A stretch of 64,000 nt of DNA from Hymenobacter properus. GTDB lineage: Bacteria > Bacteroidota > Bacteroidia > Cytophagales > Hymenobacteraceae. The notes below the pieces were generated by a model, which did no database searches, was not told the origin of the DNA, and worked only from the letters and a program-made list of their open reading frames with translations. Shown here in pieces: positions 52,894 through 61,563 of this stretch; position 1 is the stretch's first letter; each line of letters begins with the position of its first letter. The DNA lies in contig NZ_JADQDP010000003.1 in the NCBI RefSeq assembly GCF_015694735.1, positions 682,001 through 746,000 on the forward strand. The letters are read 5' to 3'. Made by a program: the position numbers and the translations under genes.

Positions 52894-53610
52894 CTATTCC
52901 TCGGTAGGAGCGGCCGCCACGGCAGCGGCTGCCACCAGCGCTTCATCGGCAGCTTTGGCGGCGCTCACGCGGCCGGCGGCGTAGAAGTTGCGGTGGTAAT
53001 AAGGCTGGTTCAGCGAGCTAATCATCACGCCGCCGTTGGTGGCCGAGTGGGCAAACTTGCCGTCCTTCAGGTAGATGCCCACGTGGTAAATCGGGCCTTT
53101 GCCCCGACGGAAGAACACCAGGTCGCCGGTTTCCATCTCGCTCTTGGCCACGCGCTTGGTGGTGCTGAACATGGCGCGCGAGGAGTGAATCAGGTTGATG
53201 CCGTAAACCTCACGGAACACGCGGGTCACAAAGCCCGAGCAGTCGGTGCCGCGGCGCGAGTTGCTGCCGTACGAGTAGGGCGCCCCAATCCAGTCGGTCA
53301 CGGTACGGAGCAGGTCCTTGTTCTCGTTGAAAGCTAGGTGCAGGCCCAGCGTTTGGGCGTAGTAATGGTAGGCCAGCGAGTCGCGCGAGGCGGCCAGTTC
53401 GGCGGCGGTGGGCTTTTCGATTGGGTTGCCATCGCCGGCAGGGGCTACCAGGGTGGGCTCGTCCATCGTCAGGGCCGGAAGCAGCGATGCTTCGGCCACG
53501 ACCGGTGCCGCCGTGGCACGGGCCGTTGCCGAAGCATCGGGGGCGCGTTCAAAGAAGAAGGAGAGAGCAAGGGAGCCAGCGGCGAGGCAATACAGAATCG
53601 TATTTTTCAT
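52894..53610 (-). CDS. C40 family peptidase (NlpC/P60), secreted
   Basis: A 238-residue protein with a signal peptide (residues about 1-28) and an Ala-rich linker. The NlpC/P60 domain (about 100-215) has Cys124 in TDCSGF, His176 in YHVGIYL and His188 in KFAHSA as the catalytic triad, with GDLVFFRRG near 162. It cleaves D-Glu-gamma-diamino-acid bonds in peptidoglycan stem peptides. The C-terminal tail is Ala/Glu rich. The ATG lies 333 bp from the next gene in a divergent arrangement. Confidence 0.93.
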   Translation of the reverse strand: MKNTILYCLAAGSLALSFFFERAPDASATARATAAPVVAEASLLPALTMDEPTLVAPAGDGNPIEKPTAAELAASRDSLAYHYYAQTLGLHLAFNENKDLLRTVTDWIGAPYSYGSNSRRGTDCSGFVTRVFREVYGINLIHSSRAMFSTTKRVAKSEMETGDLVFFRRGKGPIYHVGIYLKDGKFAHSATNGGVMISSLNQPYYHRNFYAAGRVSAAKAADEALVAAAAVAAAPTEE

Positions 53611-53943
53611 TGTCCGTCGTTAGGTGGGGAAGCACAAATCCGGGTTTTTGCGGGGAGCAAAAAGAGCCGGGCTAGTAGATTTCTTAGGCGATAGGCAGAG
53701 CCGTAATGGGCCGGGTAAAAAGAAGAGAAAAAGCCGTCGAATCGGGAAATTTATATTCCCTATAGAGCAGGCCGTTGGGTAAAGCTAGGTTAAACTTTTG
53801 ATAAGCTCCGCACTTTTTGTGAGAAAAATTCTAATTTTCTTTTTATATTACAATCTCAGTCGCCAATAATCTTGTTTCGCCTTGCAACCATGCCCGAATT
53901 CTATTCGTAAATGCGCGGTTCTGCTATCTCCCTATCTTTGTTT
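53611..53943. other. AT-rich divergent intergenic region (333 bp)
   Basis: Between the NlpC/P60 gene and the metallopeptidase-like gene. GC falls sharply at about 53740-53880 (many A/T runs). It holds a TATCTTTG box right before the next gene. I see no RNA gene, ORF or repeat; a leader or multiple promoters for the peptidase would fit. Confidence 0.5.
53933..53940 (+). promoter_or_regulatory. TATCTTTG promoter box 3 nt before the next gene
   Basis: Perfect TAnnTTTG followed by TTT and ATG 53944. No -33 element seen. Confidence 0.5.
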
Positions 53944-54297
53944 ATGCACACTCCCCGCACCTGGACGAATTCGCCCCTGGCCCGCATTGCCCGCATGGTG
54001 CTGAAAGCGCCACGAGTAGCCATGGTGGTAGGCCAGACCGTGCACCTGAGCGGCACCTCCCGCGAAGAGTTTCTGGCCGATGCCGAGTGGGTGGCCCACG
54101 AGGCCGTGCACTTGCGCCAATACCGCGAGCATGGCCTGCTGCCTTTCCTTTGGAAATACCTGGTCGAATCGGCCCGTGTGGGCTATTACCACAACAAGTA
54201 TGAGGTGGAAGCCCGCGAAGAAGCCCGGCGCGTGGTGCTGGCCGACCCTGGCCATGTGCTACGCCCCCTCCCCCGCCATGCCACTCCGCCTGCGTAA
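53944..54297 (+). CDS. Small HExxH-like (HEAVH) metallopeptidase-type protein
   Basis: A 117-residue protein from ATG 53944. HEAVHLRQYREHG at about residues 51-63 has the HExxH zinc-binding pattern with a following Gln/Tyr/Arg pattern seen in DUF4157-type and related zincins. KYEVEAREEARR near 90-101 supplies a plausible third ligand Glu. There is no signal peptide, so cytoplasmic. In its short length it resembles the stand-alone DUF4157-like proteins of Bacteroidota. Catalysis is not proven. Confidence 0.7.
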   Translation: MHTPRTWTNSPLARIARMVLKAPRVAMVVGQTVHLSGTSREEFLADAEWVAHEAVHLRQYREHGLLPFLWKYLVESARVGYYHNKYEVEAREEARRVVLADPGHVLRPLPRHATPPA

Positions 54298-54325
54298 GCG
54301 CGCTTCAGGTAATGACCCTTGCTGA

Positions 54326-54357
54326 GAGCCTTCCCGCCAAAACGGGGAGGCTTTTTT
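54326..54357 (+). terminator. Terminator after the HEAVH gene
   Basis: AGCCT-TCCCG-CCAAAA-CGGGGAGGCT with TTTTTT. Confidence 0.75.
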
Positions 54358-54502
54358 GCGCCAACGGAATTCGGGCCTAATCCAAAATAAAGCCGTCTTC
54401 ATGCAACATCCCGTCAGTTGATTACGAATAAAACCCCACGCTTTCCTGCTTCGGCAGGACACCTTCCTCCTTTCTTTTCACATTCCTTTCCGTCTCATTA
54501 CC

Positions 54503-55333
54503 ATGGATAACCAGCAAGACCAGTTCGGCACGCCGAACACGAGCGACGCCAACCGCAATTCGCAAAACCCGGCCGCCACGGCCAGCGGTGCTTCGACTTC
54601 CTCGCGCAAGTCGGCAGCCAACCCCAGCGCCCAAAGCACGTCGGCTACCCCCGGCGCCTCCAGCCAAACCACTGCCAACGCCGGCACTAACCGCCAGGGC
54701 GAAGGCCAGCAAACCAACGACCAGGAAGGCAACCTGCTCGACACCGCGCTGAACAGCGGCAAGAAATGGATTGAGGACTCGGGCGTGCTCGACAGTGTAA
54801 ACCAACTGCCCCAGGGCGTGAAAGACTGGGGCTCGCGCGCCCTGTCGCGCGTGAACGAACTGAGCACCACCCAGAAAGTAGTGGGCGGCGCCATTCTGGC
54901 CGCCGGCCTGGGCTGGCTGGCCATGCGCAAAGGCAAGTCCTCGTCTTCCTCGTCGTCGGACAGCGCCAGCTACAACTACGGCAAACAACGCGACACCGGC
55001 AGCTACGGCCGCCGCAGCTACGGCTACCAGGCCCCCGATGCGTCTACTAGCCGCCGCTCGGCTTCGGGCGCCAGCAGCCGCTCCGATAGCGGCTCGCCCT
55101 ACGGCAACAGCGGCAGCCGCTACGGCGGCAGTGGTTCCAGCTACGGCAGCAGTGGCTACAACAGTGGCTCCAGCTATAACAGCGGTTCTTCCAGCAGTTC
55201 CTCCAGCAACACCGGCATTCATTCCGGCAGCGGCCGCTCTGAGAGCAGCTATGGCTCCGCCTCCGGCGACCACGGCGCCCGTACTTCGGAAAGCAGCTAC
55301 CGCAAGGATGACGACTTCCGCAGCATTGAATAG
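54503..55333 (+). CDS. Low-complexity Ser/Gly/Tyr-rich membrane protein
   Basis: A 276-residue protein from ATG 54503. Residues 1-75 are Asn/Gln/Ser/Thr/Ala rich and disordered. Residues about 78-125 look ordered and helical (LLDTALNSGKKWIEDSGVLDSV, quoted in part; VKDWGSRALSRVNEL), followed by one hydrophobic helix (VVGGAILAAGLGWLAMRKG, about 126-144). The C-terminal 130 residues are Ser/Gly/Tyr/Arg repeats such as GSRYGGSGSSYGSSGY. This resembles prion-like or phase-separating tails. No family is recognised; similar anchored low-complexity proteins occur in Hymenobacter-type genomes, but I cannot confirm homology. Confidence 0.7.
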   Translation: MDNQQDQFGTPNTSDANRNSQNPAATASGASTSSRKSAANPSAQSTSATPGASSQTTANAGTNRQGEGQQTNDQEGNLLDTALNSGKKWIEDSGVLDSVNQLPQGVKDWGSRALSRVNELSTTQKVVGGAILAAGLGWLAMRKGKSSSSSSSDSASYNYGKQRDTGSYGRRSYGYQAPDASTSRRSASGASSRSDSGSPYGNSGSRYGGSGSSYGSSGYNSGSSYNSGSSSSSSSNTGIHSGSGRSESSYGSASGDHGARTSESSYRKDDDFRSIE

Positions 55334-55350
55334 GCTGCATTAAAGTCTGC

Positions 55351-55387
55351 AAAAAAGCCCCGCTTCAACATGAAGCGGGGCTTTTTT
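55351..55387 (+). terminator. Intrinsic terminator
   Basis: Perfect stem AAAAAAGCCCCGCTTCA / TGAAGCGGGGCTTTTTT, 18 bp after the low-complexity protein. Confidence 0.92.
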
Positions 55388-55603
55388 TATAGCAAACTGC
55401 CGGCTTGTGGTTAAAAAGGGGCAATTCCCAAAGTCCTTTTCTTAAGCCCGCAAATCCTGTCAGAAGCTAGTGTTAATGCTTTTCGAACTCGCAAACCAGG
55501 GCTTAAATACTGATTTAAAAGTCGGATTTATAATACTTTAATTTATTATTTGGTGACGTAAACTGCTACATTCAGGCCGCCTTACACCCCAACTTCCTTT
55601 CCT

Positions 55604-56188
55604 ATGAAATCTGCTCTGCATTGCCTGCCCGCGCTGCTGTTCCTGCTCGCCGCTGGCTGCTCGAAAGACGACCCCGAAGCGGGCCTGCCCGCCGCCACCC
55701 ACACGGGAGCCAACACCGCCGGCTGCCGCATCAATGGGCAAGTTTTCGTGGCCACGGGTTACGGCAGCGGCTTGGGCAAGGTCGCCGCCATCGGCGGCGG
55801 CTTCGCCGATGACAGCGCTTATTACCTGCGCCTCAATGGCAAGTTCGGCGACCGCGAAGGCAGCTTGCACCTGTTTCTCAACAGCTTCCCCTCCAAGCGA
55901 AATCAAGGATTAGTCAAAACATACGCTTTAAACCATAATACGCCGGTACGACCGGCTGCTATACCCTCTCAGTGTATGAATTACGCAGCATTCTTTCCGA
56001 ATGATTCCCGTCAAGAAGTGTATGCCACAGATGCTAACCACACAGGGCAGATTAAAATCACTAACGTAGATGTTAACACGTTAAATAATAGAGATGTAGC
56101 TGGCACTTTTGAGTTTACAGCGGTCAGCAACCTGGACCCAGCCAAGACCATTCAAGTCGCGGATGGACGCTTTGACCGCAAGCAATAG
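55604..56188 (+). CDS. Lipoprotein, DUF6252-like
   Basis: A 194-residue lipoprotein with hydrophobic residues 8-17 and lipobox AAGC, Cys19. The mature part starts with CRINGQVFVATGY near residue 41, typical of the DUF6252-type small lipoproteins of Bacteroidota that contain a single beta-rich domain, with GTFEFTAVSNLDPAKTIQVADGRFD near the C-terminus (quoted in part). The 3' half (about 55900-56188) is noticeably more AT-rich than the 5' half, an uneven composition that may mark a different origin of the two parts. Function unknown. Confidence 0.75.
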   Translation: MKSALHCLPALLFLLAAGCSKDDPEAGLPAATHTGANTAGCRINGQVFVATGYGSGLGKVAAIGGGFADDSAYYLRLNGKFGDREGSLHLFLNSFPSKRNQGLVKTYALNHNTPVRPAAIPSQCMNYAAFFPNDSRQEVYATDANHTGQIKITNVDVNTLNNRDVAGTFEFTAVSNLDPAKTIQVADGRFDRKQ

Positions 56189-56206
56189 TTTTTCACAATC
56201 AACACA

Positions 56207-56240
56207 AAAGCCCCTGCTTCTTTCCGAAACAGGGGCTTTT
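56207..56240. terminator. Bidirectional terminator
   Basis: Stem AAAAGCCCCTG / CAGGGGCTTTT between the lipoprotein and the convergent AraC-type gene. Confidence 0.9.
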
Positions 56241-56262
56241 TAAATACTGAGGTTCTGGCTGC

Positions 56263-57189
56263 TTAGATGTTCATGGCCGACTCGCGGCGGCGCATCTTGC
56301 CGGCCGGGATGCCGAACATCATCTTGAAGCGGCGGCAGAAATAGGCGGTGTCTTTGTAGCCCACTTCCTTGCCGATGTCGCGGATGCTTTTCTTGGTGGT
56401 GCGCAGCAAGAACACGGCGCGCTCCATGCGCTGGTACTCGATGTAGTCCTGCGGGTTGATGTTGGTCAGCATCTTGAAATACTGGCCCACGTAGTCCTCG
56501 CTCACGTTGGCCACGCCCGAGAGGACCTTGTTCGACAGGTCGCCGCCCAGGTTTTCCTTGATGTAGTTGAACAGGTCAATCAGGCGCGGGTCTTTGAAGT
56601 AGGTGCTGTTGGTGGCCAGCTGCTCCACAAACATGTTGTTGCGCAGCACATAGCGCACCACTTCCACCACAATGTTTTCGGTGTAGATGTTGATGAGGCG
56701 CTCCCGACCAGGCAGGTCCTGAATGCTTTCTTCCACCACCTTAATCACCAGGTTGGCCAGCTTGGGCTGCCCCGAGATGAGGAAGGCCGGCACGTCGAGC
56801 GAGGCAAAGAAGTTCACCGAGTCGAACACCTTGGCCTCAAAGCTCACGAAGCTGTGGCTTTCTTCGGCCTCGCCGATGAGGTCGAGGTTATCGTTGGAAT
56901 GAAAGAACTTGTCCTTGTTGGTGATGAGGTCGTCGTTGGTGATGACGCGGTTTTTCTGGTCGACGCCGTAGCTCACGCGGGTGGGGCGGCCACCGGGAAT
57001 AAAGAGCATCTCGCCCTCCTCCACAACCAGAGATTCTTCGCCGAAGGTTAGGTGGCCTTTGTGCAGCAGGATAAGGTTATTACCAACGTCGTAGGAGTTG
57101 CGCACGGTGAAGGGCTGGTGCAGCACCAGATTCTTCGCCTTGATGTAGCGGACGCCCAACGATTCAATGACTTTATTGTAATCTTCCAT
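56263..57189 (-). CDS. AraC-family transcriptional regulator
   Basis: A 308-residue regulator. The N-terminal 190 residues include a cupin-like sensor (NNLILLHKGHLTFGEESLVVEEGEMLFIPGGRPTRV, about 37-72, quoted in part). The C-terminal 100 residues carry the two helix-turn-helix motifs: LSGVANVSEDYVGQYFKMLT near 222-241 and IRDIGKEVGYKDTAYFCRRFKMMFGIPAG near 272-300 (quoted in part). Codons are less GC-biased and the protein is Lys/Asn rich, which is unusual among neighbours but expected for a strongly conserved gene. Neighbouring acyl-CoA dehydrogenase may be a target; inference only. Confidence 0.9.
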   Translation of the reverse strand: MEDYNKVIESLGVRYIKAKNLVLHQPFTVRNSYDVGNNLILLHKGHLTFGEESLVVEEGEMLFIPGGRPTRVSYGVDQKNRVITNDDLITNKDKFFHSNDNLDLIGEAEESHSFVSFEAKVFDSVNFFASLDVPAFLISGQPKLANLVIKVVEESIQDLPGRERLINIYTENIVVEVVRYVLRNNMFVEQLATNSTYFKDPRLIDLFNYIKENLGGDLSNKVLSGVANVSEDYVGQYFKMLTNINPQDYIEYQRMERAVFLLRTTKKSIRDIGKEVGYKDTAYFCRRFKMMFGIPAGKMRRRESAMNI

Positions 57190-57284
57190 AATTCAAGGTG
57201 CCAAATCGGCCTTTTAAAAGAGCGACCTACATGGATAGGTACAAATCGCAGTGCAATATAACACCTTGAAATTCACAAAAACTA

Positions 57285-57313
57285 AAAACCCAGCCAAAAA
57301 GTGGCTGGGTTTT
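57285..57313 (-). terminator. Terminator of the acyl-CoA dehydrogenase gene
   Basis: Stem AAAACCCAGCC / GGCTGGGTTTT, loop AAAAAGT, located 35 bp beyond the stop at 57348. Confidence 0.85.
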
Positions 57314-57347
57314 GTGCAATGAATCTGAATTTTAGGCAATTCGCGGC

Positions 57348-58508
57348 TTATTTGAGGATATCCCGCGAAATCACAATTTTCTGAATTTCCGAAGTACCCT
57401 CGTAAATCTGGGTAATCTTGGCATCGCGCATGAAGCGCTCCACGTGATACTCCTTCACGAAGCCGTAGCCACCGTGAATCTGCACGGCCTCCACGGAGGC
57501 TTCCATGGCCACCTTCGAGGCGAAGAGCTTGGCCATAGCGCCCGACTTGCCGTAGTCGGCGTGGTTATCCTTGTCGGCGGCGGCTTGCAGGCAGAGCAGG
57601 CGGGCGGCGTCCACGTTGGTGGCCATATCGGCCAGTTTGAACTGAATGGCTTGGTGCTGGGCAATGGGCACGCCAAAGGCCTTACGCTCTTTGGCATACT
57701 TCAGGCTGAGCTCCAGCGAGCCCGATGCAATGCCGAGGGCCTGGGAGGCAATGCCGATGCGGCCGCCGGCCAGCACCTGCATGGCGAACTTGAAGCCGAA
57801 GCCGTCGTCGCCGATGCGGTTTTCCTTGGGCACCTTCACGTCGGTGAACATCAGCGAGCAGGTGTCGGAGCCGCGGATGCCGAGCTTGTTCTCTTTCGGG
57901 CCCTGCACGAAGCCGGGCATGTCCTTGTCGACAATGAGGACGTTGATGCCGCGCGACTTCAGCTCGGGGTGGGTTTGGGCGATGACGAGGTACACCGAGG
58001 CGGTGGTGCCGTTGGTAATCCAGTTCTTGGTGCCGTTCAGCAGGTAGTGGTCGCCTTTGTCTTCGGCGGTGGTGCGCTGGCTGGTGGCGTCGGAGCCGGC
58101 TTCGGGCTCGCTCAGGGCGAAGGCGCCGATGATTTCGCCCGAGCACAGGCGCGGCAGGTACTTACGCTTCTGCTCTTCGGTGCCGTATTTCTCCAGGCCC
58201 CAGCACACCAGCGAGTTGTTCACGCTCATGATAACCGAGCAGGAAGCATCCACTTTCGAAATCTCCTCCATGGCCAGCACGTAGCTCACCGTGTCGAGGC
58301 CCGAGCCGCCGTACTCGGGGCTCACCATCATGCCCATAAAGCCCAGCTCGCCCATCTTCTTGATTTGCTCGGCGGGGAACTTCTGGTGCTCGTCGCGCTC
58401 GATGACGCCAGCCCACAGCTCGCTCTGGGCAAAGTCGCGGGCGGCGTCGCGCACGGCCAGTTGTTCTTCGGTAAGTTGGTAAATACTAGAGGATGTGGCC
58501 GTTTGCAT
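57348..58508 (-). CDS. Acyl-CoA dehydrogenase (short/medium-chain type)
   Basis: A 386-residue flavoenzyme from ATG 58508 ([16 protein letters not shown]). Family marks: [18 protein letters not shown] near 68-85, [19 protein letters not shown] near 129-147, [11 protein letters not shown] near 155, and [35 protein letters not shown] at the C-terminus (quoted in part), where Glu370 is the catalytic base. It catalyses FAD-dependent alpha,beta-desaturation in fatty-acid or branched-chain amino-acid breakdown. An upstream GTG at 58538 in frame was rejected because it lies in the promoter. Confidence 0.94.
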   Translation of the reverse strand: [386 protein letters not shown]

Positions 58509-58537
58509 GGAATGGTGGGAGTGATGAGTTGATGACA

Positions 58538-58568
58538 CAAAAGTACGCTGCTAACGGGCGTTAGGCAA
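58538..58568 (-). promoter_or_regulatory. Bacteroidota-type promoter for the acyl-CoA dehydrogenase
   Basis: On the minus strand TTG (58568-58566), 20-nt spacer, TACTTTTG (58545-58538), 29 nt before the ATG. Confidence 0.6.
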
Positions 58569-58697
58569 GGCAGAGCTTGGCGCCCGCCGCACCTGATGAC
58601 AACCGTAGAACCACAAAAGATTCTGCGGCCGCCGTCCTTTTTTGAGCACGTCAACAAGGCGCGTATCCGGCAGGTTTTTGGTGCGACTTTTACCCCC

Positions 58698-59054
58698 ATG
58701 CTCCTTCGTTATAGCCGCTATGCGCTGGCCTTGCTCTTTGTGGCCGCCGGAAGCTGGCACTTTTTGCACCCTGCCACCTACCTGGCCATCATGCCGCCCC
58801 AGCTGCCGTACCCATTGGCGCTGATTTACGTGAGCGGCTTTTTCGAAATCCTGGGTGGGCTTGGCCTGCTGCCGCAACCCACGCGCCGCCTAGCCGGCTG
58901 GGGCCTGCTGGCGCTGCTGGTGGCCGTGTTTCCGGCCAATGTGTACATGGCCCTGATTCACGAAAAGCTGGGCATTCCCGGCTGGGTGGCGTGGGGCCGG
59001 CTACCGTTGCAGTTGCCGATGCTGTGGTGGGTATGGAAGACAACGCAGGCATGA
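58698..59054 (+). CDS. DoxX family membrane protein
   Basis: A 118-residue protein from ATG 58698 (frame open upstream to 58596, but that text is unlike the family). Four helices: about residues 6-22, 42-60, 65-84 and 100-115, with AAGSWHFLHPATYLAIMP near 16-33 and VSGFFEILGGLGLLP near 45-59, both DoxX-type. DoxX proteins are small membrane proteins of uncertain function, some linked to oxidative-stress and thiol chemistry. It is divergent from the acyl-CoA dehydrogenase. Confidence 0.85.
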   Translation: MLLRYSRYALALLFVAAGSWHFLHPATYLAIMPPQLPYPLALIYVSGFFEILGGLGLLPQPTRRLAGWGLLALLVAVFPANVYMALIHEKLGIPGWVAWGRLPLQLPMLWWVWKTTQA

Positions 59055-59103
59055 AGCTGGGCAGTACCTTGCAGCGAAATTCTCTTCTTTTCCAGGCTAC
59101 CCG

Positions 59104-59694
59104 ATGAAGTTGTTTTCCCTTTCGACTGCGCTGCTATTGACCACCGGCGCGGTGGCGCAGGCCCAAAACCTTACACCTAGCCCTTTGCCCGCGGCAGTGG
59201 TACACACCCAAAAAGAGCGTTATACTGCCGCCAACGACTCGTTGATGCTGCTGGTCAGCCAACTGCATACGGACGCCGAAGCACGCATGCGCTATTTCAA
59301 GTCATCGATGGGAGATGCCAGCGGGCCGCACCGTCGCGTAAAAGCCTATGCCAAGTCTTTCAGCGGTACCGTCGATTTCTCGGGCACTAAAGCGCCCAGC
59401 GGCGTCGGCCTCGTCCGCAAACAGGTCGTGAAGCGCCGCTCCGGCATTGAGCTGGAAAAGGTGGCGTACTACGACGCCAAGGGCCGCAACATTCTGCAGG
59501 AACGTTACGAAGACCACCGCCTCATCCGCCTCGAAGCCTTCGAGTACAACGAAGTACGCAGCCACCCCGCGTCGCGCTGGCTGTTCATGCGCGGCAACTA
59601 CTTGAAGCACGTCATGCAGCCGTCCTCGGCCACGGCTGCCCGAAAGACATTTGTTTACTTCGACTTGCTGCCTGCGCCCACCAGCAAGCAGTAA
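59104..59694 (+). CDS. Hypothetical secreted protein
   Basis: A 196-residue protein with a signal peptide (about residues 1-20, ending AVAQAQ). The mature part has a helical segment (LMLLVSQLHTDAEARMRYFKSSMG, about 47-70, quoted in part), and then a beta-rich section (IELEKVAYYDAKGRNILQERYEDHRLIRLEAFEYN, about 125-160, quoted in part) whose YYDxxGR.I..E.Y wording loosely resembles YD/YwqK-type repeats. No named family. It follows the DoxX gene by 49 bp on the same strand. Confidence 0.7.
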   Translation: MKLFSLSTALLLTTGAVAQAQNLTPSPLPAAVVHTQKERYTAANDSLMLLVSQLHTDAEARMRYFKSSMGDASGPHRRVKAYAKSFSGTVDFSGTKAPSGVGLVRKQVVKRRSGIELEKVAYYDAKGRNILQERYEDHRLIRLEAFEYNEVRSHPASRWLFMRGNYLKHVMQPSSATAARKTFVYFDLLPAPTSKQ

Positions 59695-59724
59695 AGCCCA
59701 GCCGGCGCACCGGGTCCTAAGCGG

Positions 59725-61464
59725 CTATTCCCAGCGCACATCCAGCAGGCGCAGCTGCACGCTGCGCTGGCCGCGGTACTCGTTCAGCTCCACGGTGTAG
59801 CAGGCGCTGAAGGGCTGGCCCTGCTCTATCTGCGGCAGGTAGTCGGCCAGGCCGAAGCCGATGGCGTCCACGGCCGGGCCTTGGGCATCGGCCGAGGCCA
59901 GGCGCAGCTTGAGGTGACCCTGGCCCACCACGCGGGCGCTGTGCGGCACCGCGATGAGTCGCTGCGAGGCAAACACCGGGTTGGGGTTGCCGGGGCCGAA
60001 GGGCTCCATGCGGCGTAGCTCGGCGAAGAACTCCTCGGTGATGCGGCCGATGGGCAACACGGCGGCCACTTCCACGGGCCGCACTAGGTGCTCGGTGGTA
60101 AGCGTGCCGGCAACCACTTCTTCGAAACGCCGCTGGAAGGCGGGCACGTTCTCCACCTTCAGGGTGAGGCCGGCGGCGGCGCGGTGCCCGCCAAACTGGT
60201 CGAGCAGCGGGGCGCAGGCTTCCAGGGCTTCGTGCACGTCAAATCCCGCCACGGAGCGGGCCGAGCCGGTGGCCTTGCCGTCGCGCTGCGTCAGGATGAC
60301 GGTGGGGCGGTAGTATTGGTCGAGGCAGCGCGAGGCCACAATGCCGAGCACGCCCTGGTGCCAGTCGGCCTTGTAAAGCACGGTGGCGCGGGCGTTTTGC
60401 AGCAGCGGGTCGCCGGCAATCATGTCCAGCGCCTCCTGGGTGGTGTGCTGGTCGGAACCGCGGCGCTGCTGGTTCATCTGGTCCACCACTTCGGCGGTGT
60501 AGCGGGCCTCCTGCTGGTCGGGGGCCAGCAGCATGGCCACGGCGCGGCGGGCGTCGCCCATGCGGCCGGCCGCGTTGATGCGGGGCGCGAAGCCGAATAT
60601 CAGGCTGCTGATGCCCAGCGGACCTTCGCGCAGGGTGGCCAGCTCGCGCAGGGCGGCCAGGCCGGGGCGCAGCAGGGCAATGTCCTCGTTGAAGCGGCGC
60701 AGGCCGTAGGACGCCAGAATGCGGTTTTCGCCGGTAATGGGCACGATGTCGGCCGCAATGCTTACCGTCACCAAATCCAGCAGGTCGTGCAGCGGCTCCG
60801 TCGGCAAACCCAGGTGTTCACCCAAGGCCTGCATCAGCTTAAAGCCCACGCCACAGCCCGACAGCTCTTTGTAGGGATACGGGCAGTCGGCGCGCTTGGG
60901 GTCGAGCACGGCCACGGCGGCGGGCAGCTCCTCGCCGGGCAGGTGGTGGTCGCAGATAATGAAGTCGACGCCGCGGCTGCTGGCGTAGGCCACCTGCTCC
61001 ACGGCCTTAATGCCGCAGTCGAGGGCCACCACGAGGGCGAAGCCGTTATCTGCGGCGAAGTCAATGGCTTTCTGCGAGATGCCGTAGCCCTCGGTGTAGC
61101 GGTCGGGGATGTAGTCGCGCAGGCGCTCGGCGCCAAACAGCGGCGTGAGGTAGCTCATCACCGTGGCCACCGAGGTGATGCCGTCCACGTCGTAATCGCC
61201 GAGCACCAGCACCTTTTCGCCGCCCTCAAGGGCTTTCACCAACCGGGCCACGGCGCGGTCCATGCCGCGCATCAGCAATGGGTTGGGCAGGCGGCGCAGG
61301 TCGGGGTGAAAGAATTCAGCGGCGGCTTCGGGCGTGTCGATGCCGCGCTGCGCCAACAGGGCCGCTATTTCGGGGGCAATAAAAACCGCCTGCGCCAGGC
61401 GGTGGGCCAGGGCCGGGTCGGGTTGGGGGATATAATTCCACCGCTTACTCGCGGATATGGGCAT
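59725..61464 (-). CDS. recJ: Single-stranded-DNA-specific exonuclease RecJ
   Basis: A 579-residue DHH-family 5'-3' exonuclease used in recombination and mismatch repair. The start is ATG 61464 (MPISASKRWNYIP); an upstream TTG in frame at 61479 is less likely. Motif I is VLGDYDVDGITS with Asp90/92/94; the DHH motif is CDHHLPGE with Asp172-His173-His174; GFAPRINAAGRMGDARRA near 290-307 is motif V and GGHRAAAGLTL near 420 is the DHHA1 GGGH-like motif. Length and motifs are normal. Confidence 0.96.
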   Translation of the reverse strand: MPISASKRWNYIPQPDPALAHRLAQAVFIAPEIAALLAQRGIDTPEAAAEFFHPDLRRLPNPLLMRGMDRAVARLVKALEGGEKVLVLGDYDVDGITSVATVMSYLTPLFGAERLRDYIPDRYTEGYGISQKAIDFAADNGFALVVALDCGIKAVEQVAYASSRGVDFIICDHHLPGEELPAAVAVLDPKRADCPYPYKELSGCGVGFKLMQALGEHLGLPTEPLHDLLDLVTVSIAADIVPITGENRILASYGLRRFNEDIALLRPGLAALRELATLREGPLGISSLIFGFAPRINAAGRMGDARRAVAMLLAPDQQEARYTAEVVDQMNQQRRGSDQHTTQEALDMIAGDPLLQNARATVLYKADWHQGVLGIVASRCLDQYYRPTVILTQRDGKATGSARSVAGFDVHEALEACAPLLDQFGGHRAAAGLTLKVENVPAFQRRFEEVVAGTLTTEHLVRPVEVAAVLPIGRITEEFFAELRRMEPFGPGNPNPVFASQRLIAVPHSARVVGQGHLKLRLASADAQGPAVDAIGFGLADYLPQIEQGQPFSACYTVELNEYRGQRSVQLRLLDVRWE

Positions 61465-61525
61465 CGGATACTTCGTCAAAATGGCTATAAAAGTACAACC
61501 AAACCCCTCGCCTTTTCTGTTGTCG

Positions 61526-61533
61526 TACCTTTG
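61526..61533 (+). promoter_or_regulatory. Promoter -7 box (TACCTTTG) for the 37-residue membrane protein
   Basis: Perfect TAnnTTTG 30 nt before ATG 61564, in the gap divergent from recJ. Confidence 0.5.
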
Positions 61534-61563
61534 GGCCGTTCCCCTCTCCTACTGCCGCCGGCA

